A stretch of 64,000 bases of DNA, taken from positions 5,356,001-5,420,000 of the forward strand of contig JAUIMM010000601.1 in NCBI GenBank assembly GCA_031769625.1, in the 5' to 3' direction. The stretch comes from Taudactylus pleione (Eukaryota; Chordata; Amphibia; Anura; Myobatrachidae). The translations under genes and the position numbers were made by a program. The notes beneath the pieces were generated by a model, which ran no database searches, was not told where the DNA came from, and saw only the letters and a program-made list of their open reading frames with translations. Of the stretch, positions 1 through 13,003 are shown in pieces (the first letter of the stretch is position 1; each line of letters opens with the position of its first letter).

Positions 1-1253
1 CTGCGTTGTGGAAAGTGTGATGGTGCAGCATGACGCAGTGGGATCTGTTATGGGGAATGTGTGATGGTGGAGCATGAGGCAGTAGGATCTGTGAGATGGA
101 AACTGTGATGGAGCAGCATGAGGCAGTGGGATCTGTTGAGGGGGAAAGTGTGATGGTGCAGCACGAGGCAGTGGGATCTGTGAGGTGTAAAGTGTGATGG
201 TGCAGCATGAGGCAGTGTAATGTGAGAGGGAGAAAGTGTGATGGTGCAGCATGAGGCAGTGGTATGTGTTAGGGGGAAAGTATGATTGTGCAGCATGAGG
301 CAGTGTAATGTGAGAGGGAGAAAGTGTGATGGTGCAGCATGAGGCAGTGGTATGTGTTAGGGGGAAAGTATGATTGTGCAGCATGAGGCAGTGAGATCTG
401 TGAGGGGGAAAGTGTGATGGTGCAGCATGAGGTGGTTGGATGTGTGAGGGAGAATGTGTAATGGTGCAGCATGAGGCAGTTGGATGTGTGAGTGGGAAAG
501 TGCGATGGTGCAGCATGAGGCAGAAGTATGTGTGAGGGGGAAAGTGTGATGGTGCAGCATGAGGCAGTGAGATCTGTGAGGCGGAAAGTGTGATGGTGCC
601 GCATGTGGCAGTTGGATGAGTGAGGGGGAAAGTGTGATGGTGCAGCATGAGGCAGTGGGATTTGTGAGGTGGAAAGTTTAATGGTGCAGCATGAGGCAGT
701 GGGATCTGTGTGGGGGAAAGTGTAATGGTGCAGCATGAGGCAGTTGGATCTGTGAGGGGGAAACTGTGATGGTGCAGCATGAGGCAGTTGGATGTGTGTG
801 GGGGAAAGTGTGATTGTGTAGCAGGAGGCAGTGGGATCTGTTAGGGGGAATGTGTGATGGTGCAGCATGAGGCAGTAGAATCTGTGAGGGGGAAACTGTG
901 ATGGTGCAGCATGAGGCAGTGGGATGTGTGAGTGGGAAAGTGTGATGGTGCAGCATGAGGTAGTGGGATCTGTGAGGGGGAAAATGTGATGGTGCAGCAT
1001 GATGCAGTGGGATCTTTTGAGGGGGAAAGTGTGATGGTGCAGAATTAGGCAGTGGGATCTGTTAAGGGGAAAGTGTGATGGTGCAGCATGAGGCAGTGGG
1101 ATGTGTTAAGGGGGAAAGTGTAATTGTGCAGCATGAGGCAGTGGGATCTGTTGAGGGGGTAACATTGATGGTGCTGCATGAGGCAATGAGATCTGTTGAG
1201 GTGGAAAGTGTGATTATGCAGCACGAGGCAGTGATATCTGTGAGGGGGAAAGT

Positions 1254-1299
1254 GTGATGGTGCAGCATATGAGGCAGTGGGATCTGTGAGGTGTAAAGT
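1254..1299 (+). repeat. 46-bp variant monomer with CATATGAGG insertion
   Basis: Two extra bases change CATGAGG to CATATGAGG. The same insertion is seen only near 1266, 5938 and 60261, so it is a rare marker of common descent. At all three places it sits about 107 bp downstream of the GGTAACATTG variant. Confidence 0.85.
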
Positions 1300-1547
1300 T
1301 TGATGGTGCAGCATGAGGCAGTGGGATCTGAGAGGGGGGAAGTGTGATGGTGCAGCATGAGGCAGTGGAATCTGTGTGGGGCAAAGTGTGATTGTGTAGC
1401 ATGTGGCAGTGGGATCTGTGAGGGGGAAAGAGTGATGGTGCAGCATGAGGCAGTAGGATGTGTGATGGGGAAAGTGTGATGGTGCAGCATGAGGCAGTGG
1501 AATCTGTGAGGGGGAAAGTGTGATGTTGCAGCATGAGGCAGTGGGAT

Positions 1548-4500
1548 CTGTGAAGTGTAAAGTGTGATTGTGCAGCATGAGGCAGTGGGATCTGTTGAGG
1601 GGGAAAGTGTGATAGTGCAGCATGAGGTATTGGGATCTGTGAGGGGGAAAGTGTGATGGTGCAGCATGAGGCAGTGGGATCTGTGAGGTGTAAAGTGTGA
1701 TGGTGCAGCATGAGGCAGTAGGATCTGTGTGGGGGAAAGTGTGATGGTGCAGCATGAGACAGTGGGATGCGTGAGGGGGAAACTGTGATGGTGCAGCTTG
1801 AGGCAGTGGTACGTGTGAGGGGGAAAGTGTGACGGTCCAGCATGAGGCAGTGAGATCTGAAAGGGGGAAAGTGTAATGGTGCAGTAAGAGGCAGTTGGAT
1901 GTGTGAGGGGTAAAGTGTGATGGTGTAGCATGAGGCAGTGGGATGTGTGATGGGGAAAGTGTAATGGTGCAGCATGAGGCAGTTGGATGTGTGTCGGGGA
2001 AAGTGTGATGGTGCAGCACGAGGCAGTGTGATCTGTGAGGGGGAAAATGTGATGGTGCAGCATGAGGCACTGGGATCTATGTGGGGGAAAGTGTGATGGT
2101 GCAGCATGAGGCAGTGGGATCTGTGAGGGGGAAAGTGTGATGGTGCAGCATGAGGCAGTGGGATGTATGAGGGAGAAAGTGTGATGGTGCAGCATGAGCC
2201 AGTAGTATGTGTGAGGGGGAAAGTGTGATGGTGCAGCATGAGGCACTGGGATCTGTGTGGAGGAAAGTGTTGTGGTGCTGCATGAGGCAGTTGGATGTGT
2301 GAGGGGAAAGTGTGACGGTGCAGCATGATGCAGTTGGATGTGTGATGGTGAAAGTGTAATGGTGCAGCATGAGGCAGTGGGATGTGTGAGGGGGAGAGTG
2401 TAATGGTGCAGCATGAGGCAGTGGGATGTGTGTGGGGGAAAGTGTGATGGTGCAGCATGAGGCAGTGGGATCTGTGAGGGAGAAAGTGTGATGGCGCAGC
2501 AGGAGGCAGTGGGATGTGTGAGGGGGAAAGTGTAATGGTGCAGCATGAGGCAATTGGATGTGTGAGTGGGAAAGTGTGATGGTGCAGCATGAGGCAGTGG
2601 TATGTGTGAGGGGGAAAGTGTGATGGTACAGCATGAGGCCGTGGTATGTGTGAGGGGGAAAGTGTGATGGTGCAGCATGAGGCAGTGGGATCTGTTGAGG
2701 GGGAAAGTGTGATGGTGCAGCACGAGGCAGTGGGATCTGTGAGGTGTAAAGTGTGATGGTGCAGCACGAGGCAGTGAGATCTGTTGAGGGGGAAAGTGTG
2801 ATGGTGCACCATGAGGCAATGAGATCTGTGAGGGGGAAAGTGTGATGGTGCAGCATGAGGCAGTGGGATCTGTGAGGGGGAAAGTGTAATGGTGCAGCAT
2901 GAGGCAGTGGGATGTGTGAGGGGGAATGTGTGATGGTGCAGCATGAGGCAGTGATATCTGTGAGCGGGAAAGTGTGATGGTGCCGCATAAGGCAGTGGGA
3001 TCTATGAGCGGGAAAGTGTGATGGTGCTGCATGAGGCAGTGGGATCTCTGAGGGGGGAAAGTATGATGGTGCAGCATGAGGCAGTAGGATCTGTGAAGGG
3101 GAAAGTGTGATGGTGCAGCATGAGGCAGTGGGATCTGTGAAGGGGAAAGTTTGACGGGCAGCATGAGGCAATGAGATCTGTGAAGGGGAAAGTGTGATGG
3201 TGCACCATGAGAGAATGGGATCTGAGGGGGAAACTGTGATTGTGCAGCATGAGGCTGTGGGACCTGTGAGGTGGACAGTGTGATGGTGCAGCACGAGGCA
3301 GTGAGATCTGTTGAGTGGGAAAGTGTGATGGTGCAGCATGAGGCAGTGGGATCTGTGAGGTGTGAAGTGTGATGGTGCAGCATGAGGCAGTGGGATCTGC
3401 GTGGTGGAAAGTGTGATGGTGCAGCATGACGCAGTGGAATCTGTTATGGGGAATGTGTGATGGTGCAGCATGAGGCAGTAGGATGTGTGAGGTGGAAACT
3501 GTGATGGTGCAGCATGAGGCAGTGGGATCTGTTGAGGGGGAAAGTGTGATGATGCAGCACGAGGCAGTGAGATCTGTGAGGGGAAAGTGTGATGGTGCAG
3601 CATGAGGCAGTGGGATCTGTGAGGTGTAAAGTGTGATAGTGCAGCATGAGGCAGTGGGATGTGTGCGGGGGAAGGTGTGATGGTGCAGCATGAGGCAGTG
3701 GTATGGGTGAGGGGGAAAGTGTGATTGTGCAGCATGAGGCAGTGAGATCTGTGAAGTGGAAAGTGTGATGGTGCAGCATGAGGTGGTTGGATGTGTGAGG
3801 GAGAAAGTGTGATGGTGCAGCAGGAGGCAGTGCGATGTGTGAGGGGGAAAGTGTAATGGTGCAGCATGAGGCTGTTGGATGTGTGAGTGGGAAAGTGTGA
3901 TGGTGCAGCATGAGGCAGTGGTATGTGTGAGGGTGAAAGTGTGATGGTGCAGCATGAGGCAGTGAGATCTGTGAGGGGGAAAGTGTAATGGTGCAGTATG
4001 AGGCAGTTGGATGTGTGAGGGGGAAAGTGTGATGGTGTATTATGAGGCAGTGGGATGTGTGATGGGGAAAGTGTAATGGTGCAGCATGAGGCAGTCGGAT
4101 GTGTGTGGGGGAAAGTGTGATGGTGCAGCACGAGGCAGTGTGATCTGTGAGGGGGAAAGTGTGATGGTGCAGCATGAGGCAGTGGGATCTGTGAGGGGGA
4201 AAGTGTGATGGTGCAGCATGAGGCAGTGGTATCTTTGAGGGGGAAAGTGTGATGGTGCAGCATGAGGCAGTGGGATGTATGAGGGAGATAGTGTGATGGT
4301 GCAGCATGAGGCAGTGGTATGTGTGAGGGGGAAAGTGTGATGGTGCAGCATGAGGCACTGACATCTGTGAGGAGGAAAGTGTGATGGTGCAGCATGAGGC
4401 AGTTGGATGTGTGAGGGGGAAAGTGTGATGGTGCACCATGAGGCAGTTGGATGTGTCATGGTGAAAGTGTAATAGTGCAGCATGAGGCAGTTGGATGTGT

Positions 4501-4672
4501 GAGGGGGAGAGTGTAATGGTGCAGCATGAGGCAGTTGGATGTGTGAGGGGGAAAGTGTGATGGTGCAGCACGAGGCAGTGTGATCTGTGAGGGGGAACAT
4601 GTGATGAGGCAGCATGAGGCAGTGGGATCTGTGAGGTGTAAAGTGTGATTGTGCAGCATGAGGCAGTGGGAT
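1548..4672 (+). repeat. Diverse (GATGTGTGAG-rich) monomer block
   Basis: This stretch is still purely 44-bp units but neighbouring monomers differ from each other more than in the centre of the window. Frequent variants are GGATGTGTGAGGG, GTGGTATGTGTGAGG, GTTGGATGTGTG, GGTGTAAAG and the CACGAGG change that creates a CpG. The same styles recur in 21.3-25.6 kb, 28.2-30.2 kb, 36-38 kb, 40.6-42.7 kb, 44-45.2 kb and 55.3-64 kb. I see no gene or non-repeat sequence in it. Confidence 0.8.
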
Positions 4673-6456
4673 CTGCGTTGTGGAAAGTGTGATGGTGCAG
4701 CATGACGCAGTGGGATCTGTTATGGGGAATGTGTGATGGTGGAGCATGAGGCAGTAGGATCTGTGAGATGGAAACTGTGATGGAGCAGCATGAGGCAGTG
4801 GGATCTGTTGAGGGGGAAAGTGTGATGGTGCAGCACGAGGCAGTGGGATCTGTGAGGTGTAAAGTGTGATGGTGCAGCATGAGGCAGTGTAATGTGAGAG
4901 GGAGAAAGTGTGATGGTGCAGCATGAGGCAGTGGTATGTGTTAGGGGGAAAGTATGATTGTGCAGCATGAGGCAGTGTAATGTGAGAGGGAGAAAGTGTG
5001 ATGGTGCAGCATGAGGCAGTGGTATGTGTTAGGGGGAAAGTATGATTGTGCAGCATGAGGCAGTGAGATCTGTGAGGGGGAAAGTGTGATGGTGCAGCAT
5101 GAGGTGGTTGGATGTGTGAGGGAGAATGTGTAATGGTGCAGCATGAGGCAGTTGGATGTGTGAGTGGGAAAGTGCGATGGTGCAGCATGAGGCAGAAGTA
5201 TGTGTGAGGGGGAAAGTGTGATGGTGCAGCATGAGGCAGTGAGATCTGTGAGGCGGAAAGTGTGATGGTGCCGCATGTGGCAGTTGGATGAGTGAGGGGG
5301 AAAGTGTGATGGTGCAGCATGAGGCAGTGGGATTTGTGAGGTGGAAAGTTTAATGGTGCAGCATGAGGCAGTGGGATCTGTGTGGGGGAAAGTGTAATGG
5401 TGCAGCATGAGGCAGTTGGATCTGTGAGGGGGAAACTGTGATGGTGCAGCATGAGGCAGTTGGATGTGTGTGGGGGAAAGTGTGATTGTGTAGCAGGAGG
5501 CAGTGGGATCTGTTAGGGGGAATGTGTGATGGTGCAGCATGAGGCAGTAGAATCTGTGAGGGGGAAACTGTGATGGTGCAGCATGAGGCAGTGGGATGTG
5601 TGAGTGGGAAAGTGTGATGGTGCAGCATGAGGTAGTGGGATCTGTGAGGGGGAAAATGTGATGGTGCAGCATGATGCAGTGGGATCTTTTGAGGGGGAAA
5701 GTGTGATGGTGCAGAATTAGGCAGTGGGATCTGTTAAGGGGAAAGTGTGATGGTGCAGCATGAGGCAGTGGGATGTGTTAAGGGGGAAAGTGTAATTGTG
5801 CAGCATGAGGCAGTGGGATCTGTTGAGGGGGTAACATTGATGGTGCTGCATGAGGCAATGAGATCTGTTGAGGTGGAAAGTGTGATTATGCAGCACGAGG
5901 CAGTGATATCTGTGAGGGGGAAAGTGTGATGGTGCAGCATATGAGGCAGTGGGATCTGTGAGGTGTAAAGTTTGATGGTGCAGCATGAGGCAGTGGGATC
6001 TGAGAGGGGGGAAGTGTGATGGTGCAGCATGAGGCAGTGGAATCTGTGTGGGGCAAAGTGTGATTGTGTAGCATGTGGCAGTGGGATCTGTGAGGGGGAA
6101 AGAGTGATGGTGCAGCATGAGGCAGTAGGATGTGTGATGGGGAAAGTGTGATGGTGCAGCATGAGGCAGTGGAATCTGTGAGGGGGAAAGTGTGATGTTG
6201 CAGCATGAGGCAGTGGGATATGTGAAGGAGAAAGTGTGATGGTGCAGCATGAGGCAGTGGGATGTGTGAGGGGAAAGTGGGATGGTGCAGCATGAGGCAG
6301 TGAGATCTGTGAGGGGGAAAATGTGATGGTGCAGCATGAAGCAGTGGGATCTGTTGAGGGGGAAAGTGTGGTGGTGCAGCATGAGTCAGTGAGATCTGTT
6401 GAGGGGGAAATTGTGATGGTGCAGCGTGAGGCAGTGGAATCTGTGAGGAGGAAAGT

Positions 6457-6506
6457 GTGATGGTGCAGCATAAGGCAGTGAGAGTGGGATCCATGAGAGG
6501 GAAAGT
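6457..6506 (+). repeat. 50-bp variant monomer, copy 1
   Basis: A six-base insertion gives GCAGTGAGAGTGGGATCC where other monomers read GCAGTGGGATCT. I found it only here and at 13004-13053, at exactly the offset of the large unit, so it is a clean marker for that duplication. Confidence 0.9.
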
Positions 6507-6609
6507 TTGATGATGTAACATGAGGCAATGGGATCTGTGAGGGGGAAACTGTGATTGTGCAGCATGAGGCAGTGGAATCTGTGAGGGGCAAAGAGTGATG
6601 GTGTAGCAT

Positions 6610-7785
6610 GAGGCAGTGGGATCTGTGAGGGGGAAAGTGTGATGGTGCCGCATGAGGCAGTCGGATGTGTTGAGGGGGAAAGAGTGATGGTGCAGCATGA
6701 GACAGTGAGATCTGAGAGGGGGAAAGTGTGATGGTGCAGCATGAGGCAGTGGAATCTGTGAGGGGGAAAGTGTAATGGTGCAGCATGAGGCAGTTGGATG
6801 TCTGAGTGGGAAAATGTAATGGTGCAGCATGAGGCAGTGGTATGTGTGAGGGGGAAAGTGTGATGGTGCAGCATGAGGCAGTGAGATCTGTGAGGGGGAA
6901 AGTGTGATGGTGCAGCATGAGGCAGTGGGATGTGTGTGGGGGAAAGTGTGATGGTGCAGCATGATGCATTGGGATCTGTGAGGGGGAAAGTGTGATGTTG
7001 CAGCATGAGGCAGTGGGATGTGTAAGGGGGAAAGTGTAATGGTGCAGCATGAGGCAGTGAGATCTGTGAGTGGGAAAGTGTGATGGGCCAGCATGAGGCA
7101 GTGGGATCTGTGAGCGGGAAAGTGTGATGGTGCAGCATGAGGCAGTGGGATCTGTGAGGGGGAAAGTGGGATGGTGCAGCATGAGGCAGTGGGATCTGTG
7201 AGCGGGAAAGTGTGATGGTGCCGCATGAGGCAGTGGGATGTGTTGAGGGGGAAAGTGTGATGGTGCAGCATGAGACAGTGAGATCTGAGAGGGGGAAAGT
7301 GTGATGGTGCAGCATGAGGCAGTGGAATCTGTGAGGGGGAAAGTGTAATGGTGCAGCATGAGGCAGTTGGATGTCTGAGTGGGAAAATGTAATGGTGCAG
7401 CATGAGGCAGTGGGATGTGTGAGGGGGAAAGTGTGATGGTGCAGCATGAGGCAGTGAGATCTGTGAGGGGGAAAGTGTGATGGTGCAGCATGAGGCAGTG
7501 GGATGTGTGTGGGGGAAAGTGTGATGGTGCAGCATGATGCAGTGGGATCTGTGAGGGGGAAAGTGTGATGGTGCAGCATGAGGCAGTTGGATGTGTAAGG
7601 GGGAAAGTGTAATGGTGCAGCATGAGGCAGTGAGATCTGTGAGTGGGAAAGTGTGATGGGCCAGCATGAGGCAGTGGGATCTGTGAGCGGGAAAGTGTGA
7701 TGGTGCAGCATGAGGCAGTGGGATCTGTGAGGGGGAAAGTGGGATGGTGCAGCATGAGGCAGTGGGATCTGTGAGGGGGAAAGTT
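6610..7785 (+). repeat. 573-bp tandem duplication (13 monomers), copy 1 of the large unit
   Basis: The CCGCATGAGG monomer (6648 and 7221) and the GGGCCAGC monomer (7085 and 7658) each recur 573 bp apart. This equals thirteen 44-bp units plus the one extra base of a CTGTTGAGG monomer. A few substitutions separate the copies, for example GTCGGATG against GTGGGATG and GGTATG against GGGATG. The same 573-bp duplication exists in the second large unit, so it predates the 6.55-kb event. Confidence 0.87.
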
Positions 7786-8904
7786 TGATGGTGCAGCATA
7801 AGGCAATGAGATCTGTGAGGGGGAAAGTGTGATGGTGCAGCATGAGACAATGGGATCTGAGGGGGAAAGTGTGACGGTGAAGCATGAGGCTCTGGGATCT
7901 GTGAGGGGGAAAGTGTGATGGTGCAGCACGAAGCAGTGAGATCTGTTGAGGGGGAAAGTGTGATAGCGCAGCATGAGGTATTGGGATCTCTGAAGGGGAC
8001 AGTGTGATTGTGCAGCATGAGGCAGTGGGATCAGTGATGTGTAAAGTTTGGTGGTGCAGCATGAGGCAGTGGAATCTGTGTGGGGGAAAGTGTGATGGTG
8101 TAGCATGAGGCAGTGGGATCTGTGAAGGGGAAGGTGTGATCGTGCAACATGAGGCAGTGGGATCTGTGTGGGGGAAAGTGTGATGGTGCAGCATGATGCA
8201 GTGGGATCTGTGTGGGGGAAAGTGTGATGGTGCAGCATGAGGCAGTAGGATCTGTTAGGGGGAATGTGTGATGGTGCAGCATGAGGCAGTGGGATCTGTA
8301 AGGGGGAAAGTGTGATGGAGCAGCATGAGGCAGTGGGATCTGTGAGTGGGAAAGTGTGATGGTGCAGCATGAGGCATTGGGACGCGTAAGCGGGAAAGTG
8401 TGATGGTGCAGCATGAGGCTGTGGGATCTGTGAGGGGGAAATTGTGATGGTGCAGCATGAGGCTGTGGGATCTGTGAGGGGGAAAGTTTGACGGTGCAGC
8501 ATAAGGCAATGAGATCTGTGAGGGGGAAAGTGTGATGGTGCAGCATGAGACCATGGGATCTGAGGGGGAAAGTGGGATGGTGCAGCATGAGGCAGTGGGA
8601 TCTGTGAGGGGGAAAGTTTGATGGTGCAGCATAAGGCAATGAGATCTGTGAGGGGGAAAGTGTGATGGTGCAGCATGAGACAATGGGATCTGAGGGGGAA
8701 AGTGTGACGGTGAAGCATGAGGTTGTGGGATCTGTGAGGGGGAAAGTGTGATGGTGCAGCACGAAGCAGTGAGGTCTGTTGAGGGGGAAAGTGTGATAGT
8801 GCAGCATAAGGTATTGGGATCTCTGAGGGGGAAAGTGTGATGGTGCAGCATGAGGCAGTGGGATCTGTGATGTGTAAAGTTTGGTGGTGCAGCTTGAGGC
8901 AGTG

Positions 8905-8950
8905 GGATCTGTGTTGGGGAAAGTGTCATCGTGCAGCATGAGGCAGTGGG
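8905..8950 (+). repeat. Single-monomer loss junction
   Basis: Copy 1 reads GTGTTGGGGAAAGTGTCATC and goes straight into GTGCAGCATGAGG. The second large unit has an additional monomer here (about 15475-15520) containing TGTAGCAAGAGG and GAAGGGGAAGGTG, then continues with GTGATCGTGCAGC. The offset between the units changes from 6,547 to 6,591 at this point, a difference of exactly one repeat unit. Confidence 0.8.
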
Positions 8951-9764
8951 ATCTGTGAGGGGGAAAGTGTGATGGTGCAGCATGATGCAGTGGGATCTGT
9001 GTGGGGGAAAGTGTGATGGTGCAGCATGAGGCAGTAGGATCTGTTAGGGGGAATGTGTGATGGTGCAGCATGAGGCAGTGGGATCTGTAAGGGGGAAAGT
9101 GTGATGGTGCAGCATGAGGCAGTGGGATCTGTGAGCTGGAAAGTGTGATGGTGCAGCATGAGGCATTGGGACGTGTAAGCGGGAAATTGTGATGGTGCAG
9201 CATGAGGCTGTTGGATCTGTGAGGGGGAAAGTTTGATGGTGCAGCATGAGGCAGTGGGATCTGTGAGGGGGAAAGTTTGACGGTGCAGCATAAGGCAATG
9301 AGATCTGTGAGGGGGAAAGTGTGATGGTGCAGCATGAGACCATGGGATCTGAGGGGGAAAGCGTGATGGTGAAGCATGAGGCTGTGGGATCTGTGAGGGG
9401 GAAAGTGTGATGGTGCAGCACGAGGCAGGGAGATCTGTTGAGGGGGAAAGTGTGATAGTGCAGCTTGAGGTATTGGGATCTGTGAGGGGGAAAGTGTCTT
9501 GGTGCAGCATGAGGCAGCAGGATCTGTGAGGGGGAACTGTGATGGTGCAGCATGAGGCAGTGGGATGTGTGAGGGGGAAAGTTTGATGGTGCAGCATGAG
9601 GTAGTGTGATCTGTGAGGGGGAAAGTGTGATGGTGCAGCATGAGGCAGTGGAATTTGTGAGGGAGAAAGTGTGATGGTGCAGCTTGAAGCAGTGGGATCT
9701 GTGAGGGGGAAAGTGTGATGGTGCAGCATGAGGCAGTGGGATCTGTGAGGGGGAAAGTGTGATG

Positions 9765-10574
9765 GTTCAGCATGAAGCTATGAGATCTGTGAGGGCGAAA
9801 GTGTGATGGTGCAGCATGAGGCAGTAGGATCTGTGAGCGGGAAAGTGTGATGGTGCAGCATAAGGCAGTGGGATCTTTGAGGGAGAAAGTGTGATGGTGC
9901 AGCATGAGGCAGTGGGATATGTGAGGGAGAAAATGTGATGGTGCAGCATGAGGCAATGAGATCTGTGAGGTGGAAAGTGTGATGGTGCAGTATGAGGCTG
10001 TGGGATCTGTGAGGGGGAAAGTGTGATGGTGCAGGATGAGGCAGTGGGACTTGTGAGGGAGAAAGTGTGATGGTGCAGCATGAGGCAATGAGATCTGTGA
10101 GGGGGAAAGTGTGATGGTGCAGTATGAGGCAGTGGGATCTGTGAGCGGGAAAGTGTGATGGTGCAGCATGAATCAATGAGATCTGTGAGGGGGAAAGTGT
10201 GATGTGCAGCATGAGACAGTGGGTTCTGAGGGGGAAAGTGTGATGGTGCAGCATGAGGCAGTGGGAACTGTGAGGGGGAAAGTATGATGGTGCAGCACGA
10301 GGCAGTGAGATCTGTTGAGGGGGAAAGTGTGATGGTGCAGCATGAGACAGTGGGATCTGTGAAGTGTAAAGTGTAATGGTGCAGCATGAGGTAGTGGGAT
10401 TTGTGATGGAGAAAGTGTGATGGTGCAGCATGAGGCAGTGGGATCTGTGAGGGGGAAAGTGTGATGGTGCAGCATGAGGCAGTGGGATCTGTGAGGGGGA
10501 AAGTGTGATGGTGCAGCATGAGGCAGTGGGATCTGTGAGGGGGAAAGTGTGATGGTTCAGCATGAAGCTATGAG
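9765..10574 (+). repeat. First 790-bp landmark interval
   Basis: The variant TTCAGCATGAAGCTATGAG first appears here (GTTCAGC at 9765) and again at 10555. The same 790-bp interval is found at 16356/17146, 26271/27061, 30838/31628, 33293/34083, 34653/35443 and 39352/40142, among others. It corresponds to 18 monomers with one 41-bp and one 45-bp member. No copy of this landmark lies to the left of 9765. Confidence 0.8.
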
Positions 10575-13003
10575 ATCTGTGAGGGGGAAAGTGTGATGGT
10601 GCAGCATGAGGCAGTGGGATCTGTGAGCGGGAAAGTGTTATGGTGCAGCATGAGGCAGTGGGATCTGTGAAGGAGAAAGTGTGATGGTGCAGCATGAGGC
10701 AGTGGGATTTGTGAGGGAGAAAGTGTGATGGTGCAGCATGAGGCAGTGGGATCTGTGAGAGGGAAAGTGTGATGGTGCAGCATGAGGCAGTGGGACTTGT
10801 GAGGGAGAAAGTGTGATGGTGCAGCATGAGGCAATGAGATCTGTGAGGGGAAAGTGTGATGGTAGAGTATGAGGCAGTGGGATCTGTGAGTGGGAAAGTG
10901 TGATGGTGCAGCATGAGTCAAAGAGATCTGGGAGGGGGAAAGTGTGATGTGCAGCATGAGACAGTGGGTTCTGAGGGGGAAAGTGTGATGGTGCAGCATG
11001 AGGCTGTGGGATCTGTGAGGGGGAAAGTGTGATGGTGCAGCATGAGACAATGGGATCTGAGGGGGAAAGTGTGACGGTGAAGCATGAGGCTGTGGGATCT
11101 GTGAGGGGGAAAGTGTGATGGTGCAGCACGAAGCAGTGAGATCTGTTGAGGGGGAAACAGTGATAGTGCAGCATGAGGTATTGGGATCTCTGAGGGGGAA
11201 AGTGTGATGGTGCAGCATGAGGCAGTGGGATCTGTGATGTGTAAAGTTTGGTGGTGCAGCATGAGGCAGTGTGATCTGTGTGGGGGAAAGTGTGATGGTG
11301 TAGCATGAGGCAGTGGGATCTGTGAAGGGGAAGGTGTGATCGTGAAGCATGAGGCAGTGGGATCTGTGTGGGGGAAAGTGTGATGGTGCAGCATGATGCA
11401 GTGGGATCTGTGTGGGGGAAAGTGTGATGGTGCAGCATGAGGCAGTAGGATCTGTTAGTGGGAATGTGTGATGGTGCAGCATGAGGCAGTGGGATCTGTA
11501 AGGGGGAAAGTGTGATGGTGCAGCATGAGGCAGTGGGATCTGTGAGCGGGAAAGTGTGAAGGTGCAGCATGAGGCATTGGGACGTGTAAGCGGGAAAGTG
11601 TGATGGTGCAGCATGAGGCTGTGGGATCTGTGAGGGGGAAAGTGTGATGGTGCAGCATGAGGCAGTGGGATCTGTGAGGAGGAATGTTTGACGGTGCAGC
11701 ATAAGGCAATGAGATCTGTGAGGGGGAAAGTGTGATGGTGCAGCATGAGACCATGGGATCTGAGGGGGAAAGCGTGATGGTGAAGCATGAGGCTGTGGGA
11801 TCTGTGAGGGGGAAAGTGTGATGGTGCAGCACGAGGCAGTGAGATCTGTTGAGGGGGAAAGTGTGATAGTGCAGCATGAGGTATTGGGATCTGTGAGGGG
11901 GAAAGTGTGATGGTGCAGCATGAGGCAGCAGGATCTGTGAGGGGGAACTGTGATGGTGCAGCATGAGGCAGTGGGATGTGTGAGGGGGAAAGTTTGATGG
12001 TGCAACATGAGGTACTGTGATCTGTGAGGGGGAAAGTGTGATGGTGCAGCATGAGGCAGTGGAATTTGTGAGGGAGAAAGTGTGATGGTGCAGCATGAGG
12101 CAGTGGGATCTGTGAGGGGGAAAGTGTGATGGTGCAGCATGAGGCAGTGGGATCTGTGAGAGGGAAAGTGTGTTGGTTCAGCATGAAGCTATGAGATCTG
12201 TTAGGGGGAAAGTGTGATGGTGCAGCTTGAGGCAGTAGGATCTGTGAGCGGGAAAGTGTGATGGTGCAGCATGAGGCAGTGGGATCTGTGAGGGAGAAAG
12301 TGTGATGGTGCAGCATGAGGCAGTGGGATATGTGAGGGAGAAAATGTGATGGTGCAGCATGAGGCAATGAGATCTATGAGGGGGAAAGTGTGATGGTGCA
12401 GTATGAGGCAGTGGGATCTGTGAGGGGGAAAGTGTGATGGTGCAGCATGAGGCAGTGGGACTTGTGAGGGAGAAAGTGTGATGGTGCAGCATGAGGCAAT
12501 GAGATCTGTTAGGGGGAAAGTGTGATGGTGCAGTATGAGGCAGTGGGATCTGTGAGCGGGAAAGTGTGATGGTGCAGCATGAATCAATGAGATCTGTGAG
12601 GGGGAAAGTGTGATGTGCAGCATGAGACAGTGGGTTCTGAGGGGGAAAGTGTGATGGTGCAGCATGAGGCAGTGGGATCTGTGAGGGGGAAAGTGTGATG
12701 GTGCAGCACGAGGCAGTGAGATCTGTTGAGGGGGAAAGTGTGATGGTACAGCATGAGACAGTGGGATCTGTGAAGTGTAAAGTGTAATGGTGCAGCATGA
12801 GGTAGTGGGATCTGTGATGGAGAAAGTGTGATGGTGCAGCATGAGGCAGTGGGATCTGTGAGGGGGAAAGTATGATGGTGCAGCATGAGGCAGTGGTATC
12901 TGTGAGGGGGAAAGTGTGATGGTGCAGCATGAGGCAGTGGGATTTGTGAGGGGGAAAGTGTGATGGTGCAGCGTGAGGTAGTGGAATCTGTGAGGAGGAA
13001 AGT

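Larger units (their letters stand above)
1..6219 (+). repeat. 4,672-bp higher-order repeat, about 1.3 copies
   Basis: Bases 1-1547 recur at 4673-6219. Every landmark I compared matches, including the CTGCGTTGTGG start, the GGTAACATTG variant (1159 and 5831) and the two-base insertion CATATGAGG (1266 and 5938). I saw no mismatch by eye. Similarity stops at 1548/6220, where the first copy reads GGGATCTGTGAAGTG and the second GGGATATGTGAAGG. The left limit is outside the window, so the duplicated segment may be longer. The lack of divergence suggests a recent event or an assembly repeat. Confidence 0.9.
6410..12956 (+). repeat. Large higher-order unit, copy 1 (about 6.55 kb)
   Basis: This copy pairs with 12957-20815. 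Markers shared at an offset of 6,547 include the GCAGCGTGAGG monomer (6424/12971), the six-base insertion GTGAGAGTGGG (6478/13025), GGGCCAGC (7085/13632), the CCGCATGAGG monomer (7221/13768) and the GGCATTGGGAC variant (about 8373/14920). After about 8928 the offset becomes 6,591, exactly one 44-bp unit more, because this copy lacks one monomer. From 11779 to 12950 it matches 19639-20810 at an offset of 7,860, because copy 2 carries an additional 1.27-kb duplication. The copies differ by scattered substitutions, so this event looks older than the near-identical pairs to the right. Confidence 0.85.

Noticed and set aside
1075..1257. Short plus-strand open frames (also at 5747-5929, 15384-15620 and 60046-60252)
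   Set aside because: They lie in runs of monomers that by chance lack an in-frame TGA. The repeated copies simply follow the duplicated blocks.
3340..3375. AGGTGTGA, a match to a T-box site
   Set aside because: It is a one-off variant of the common AGGTGTAAAG monomer, and an 8-base match is expected by chance in a sequence this long and biased.
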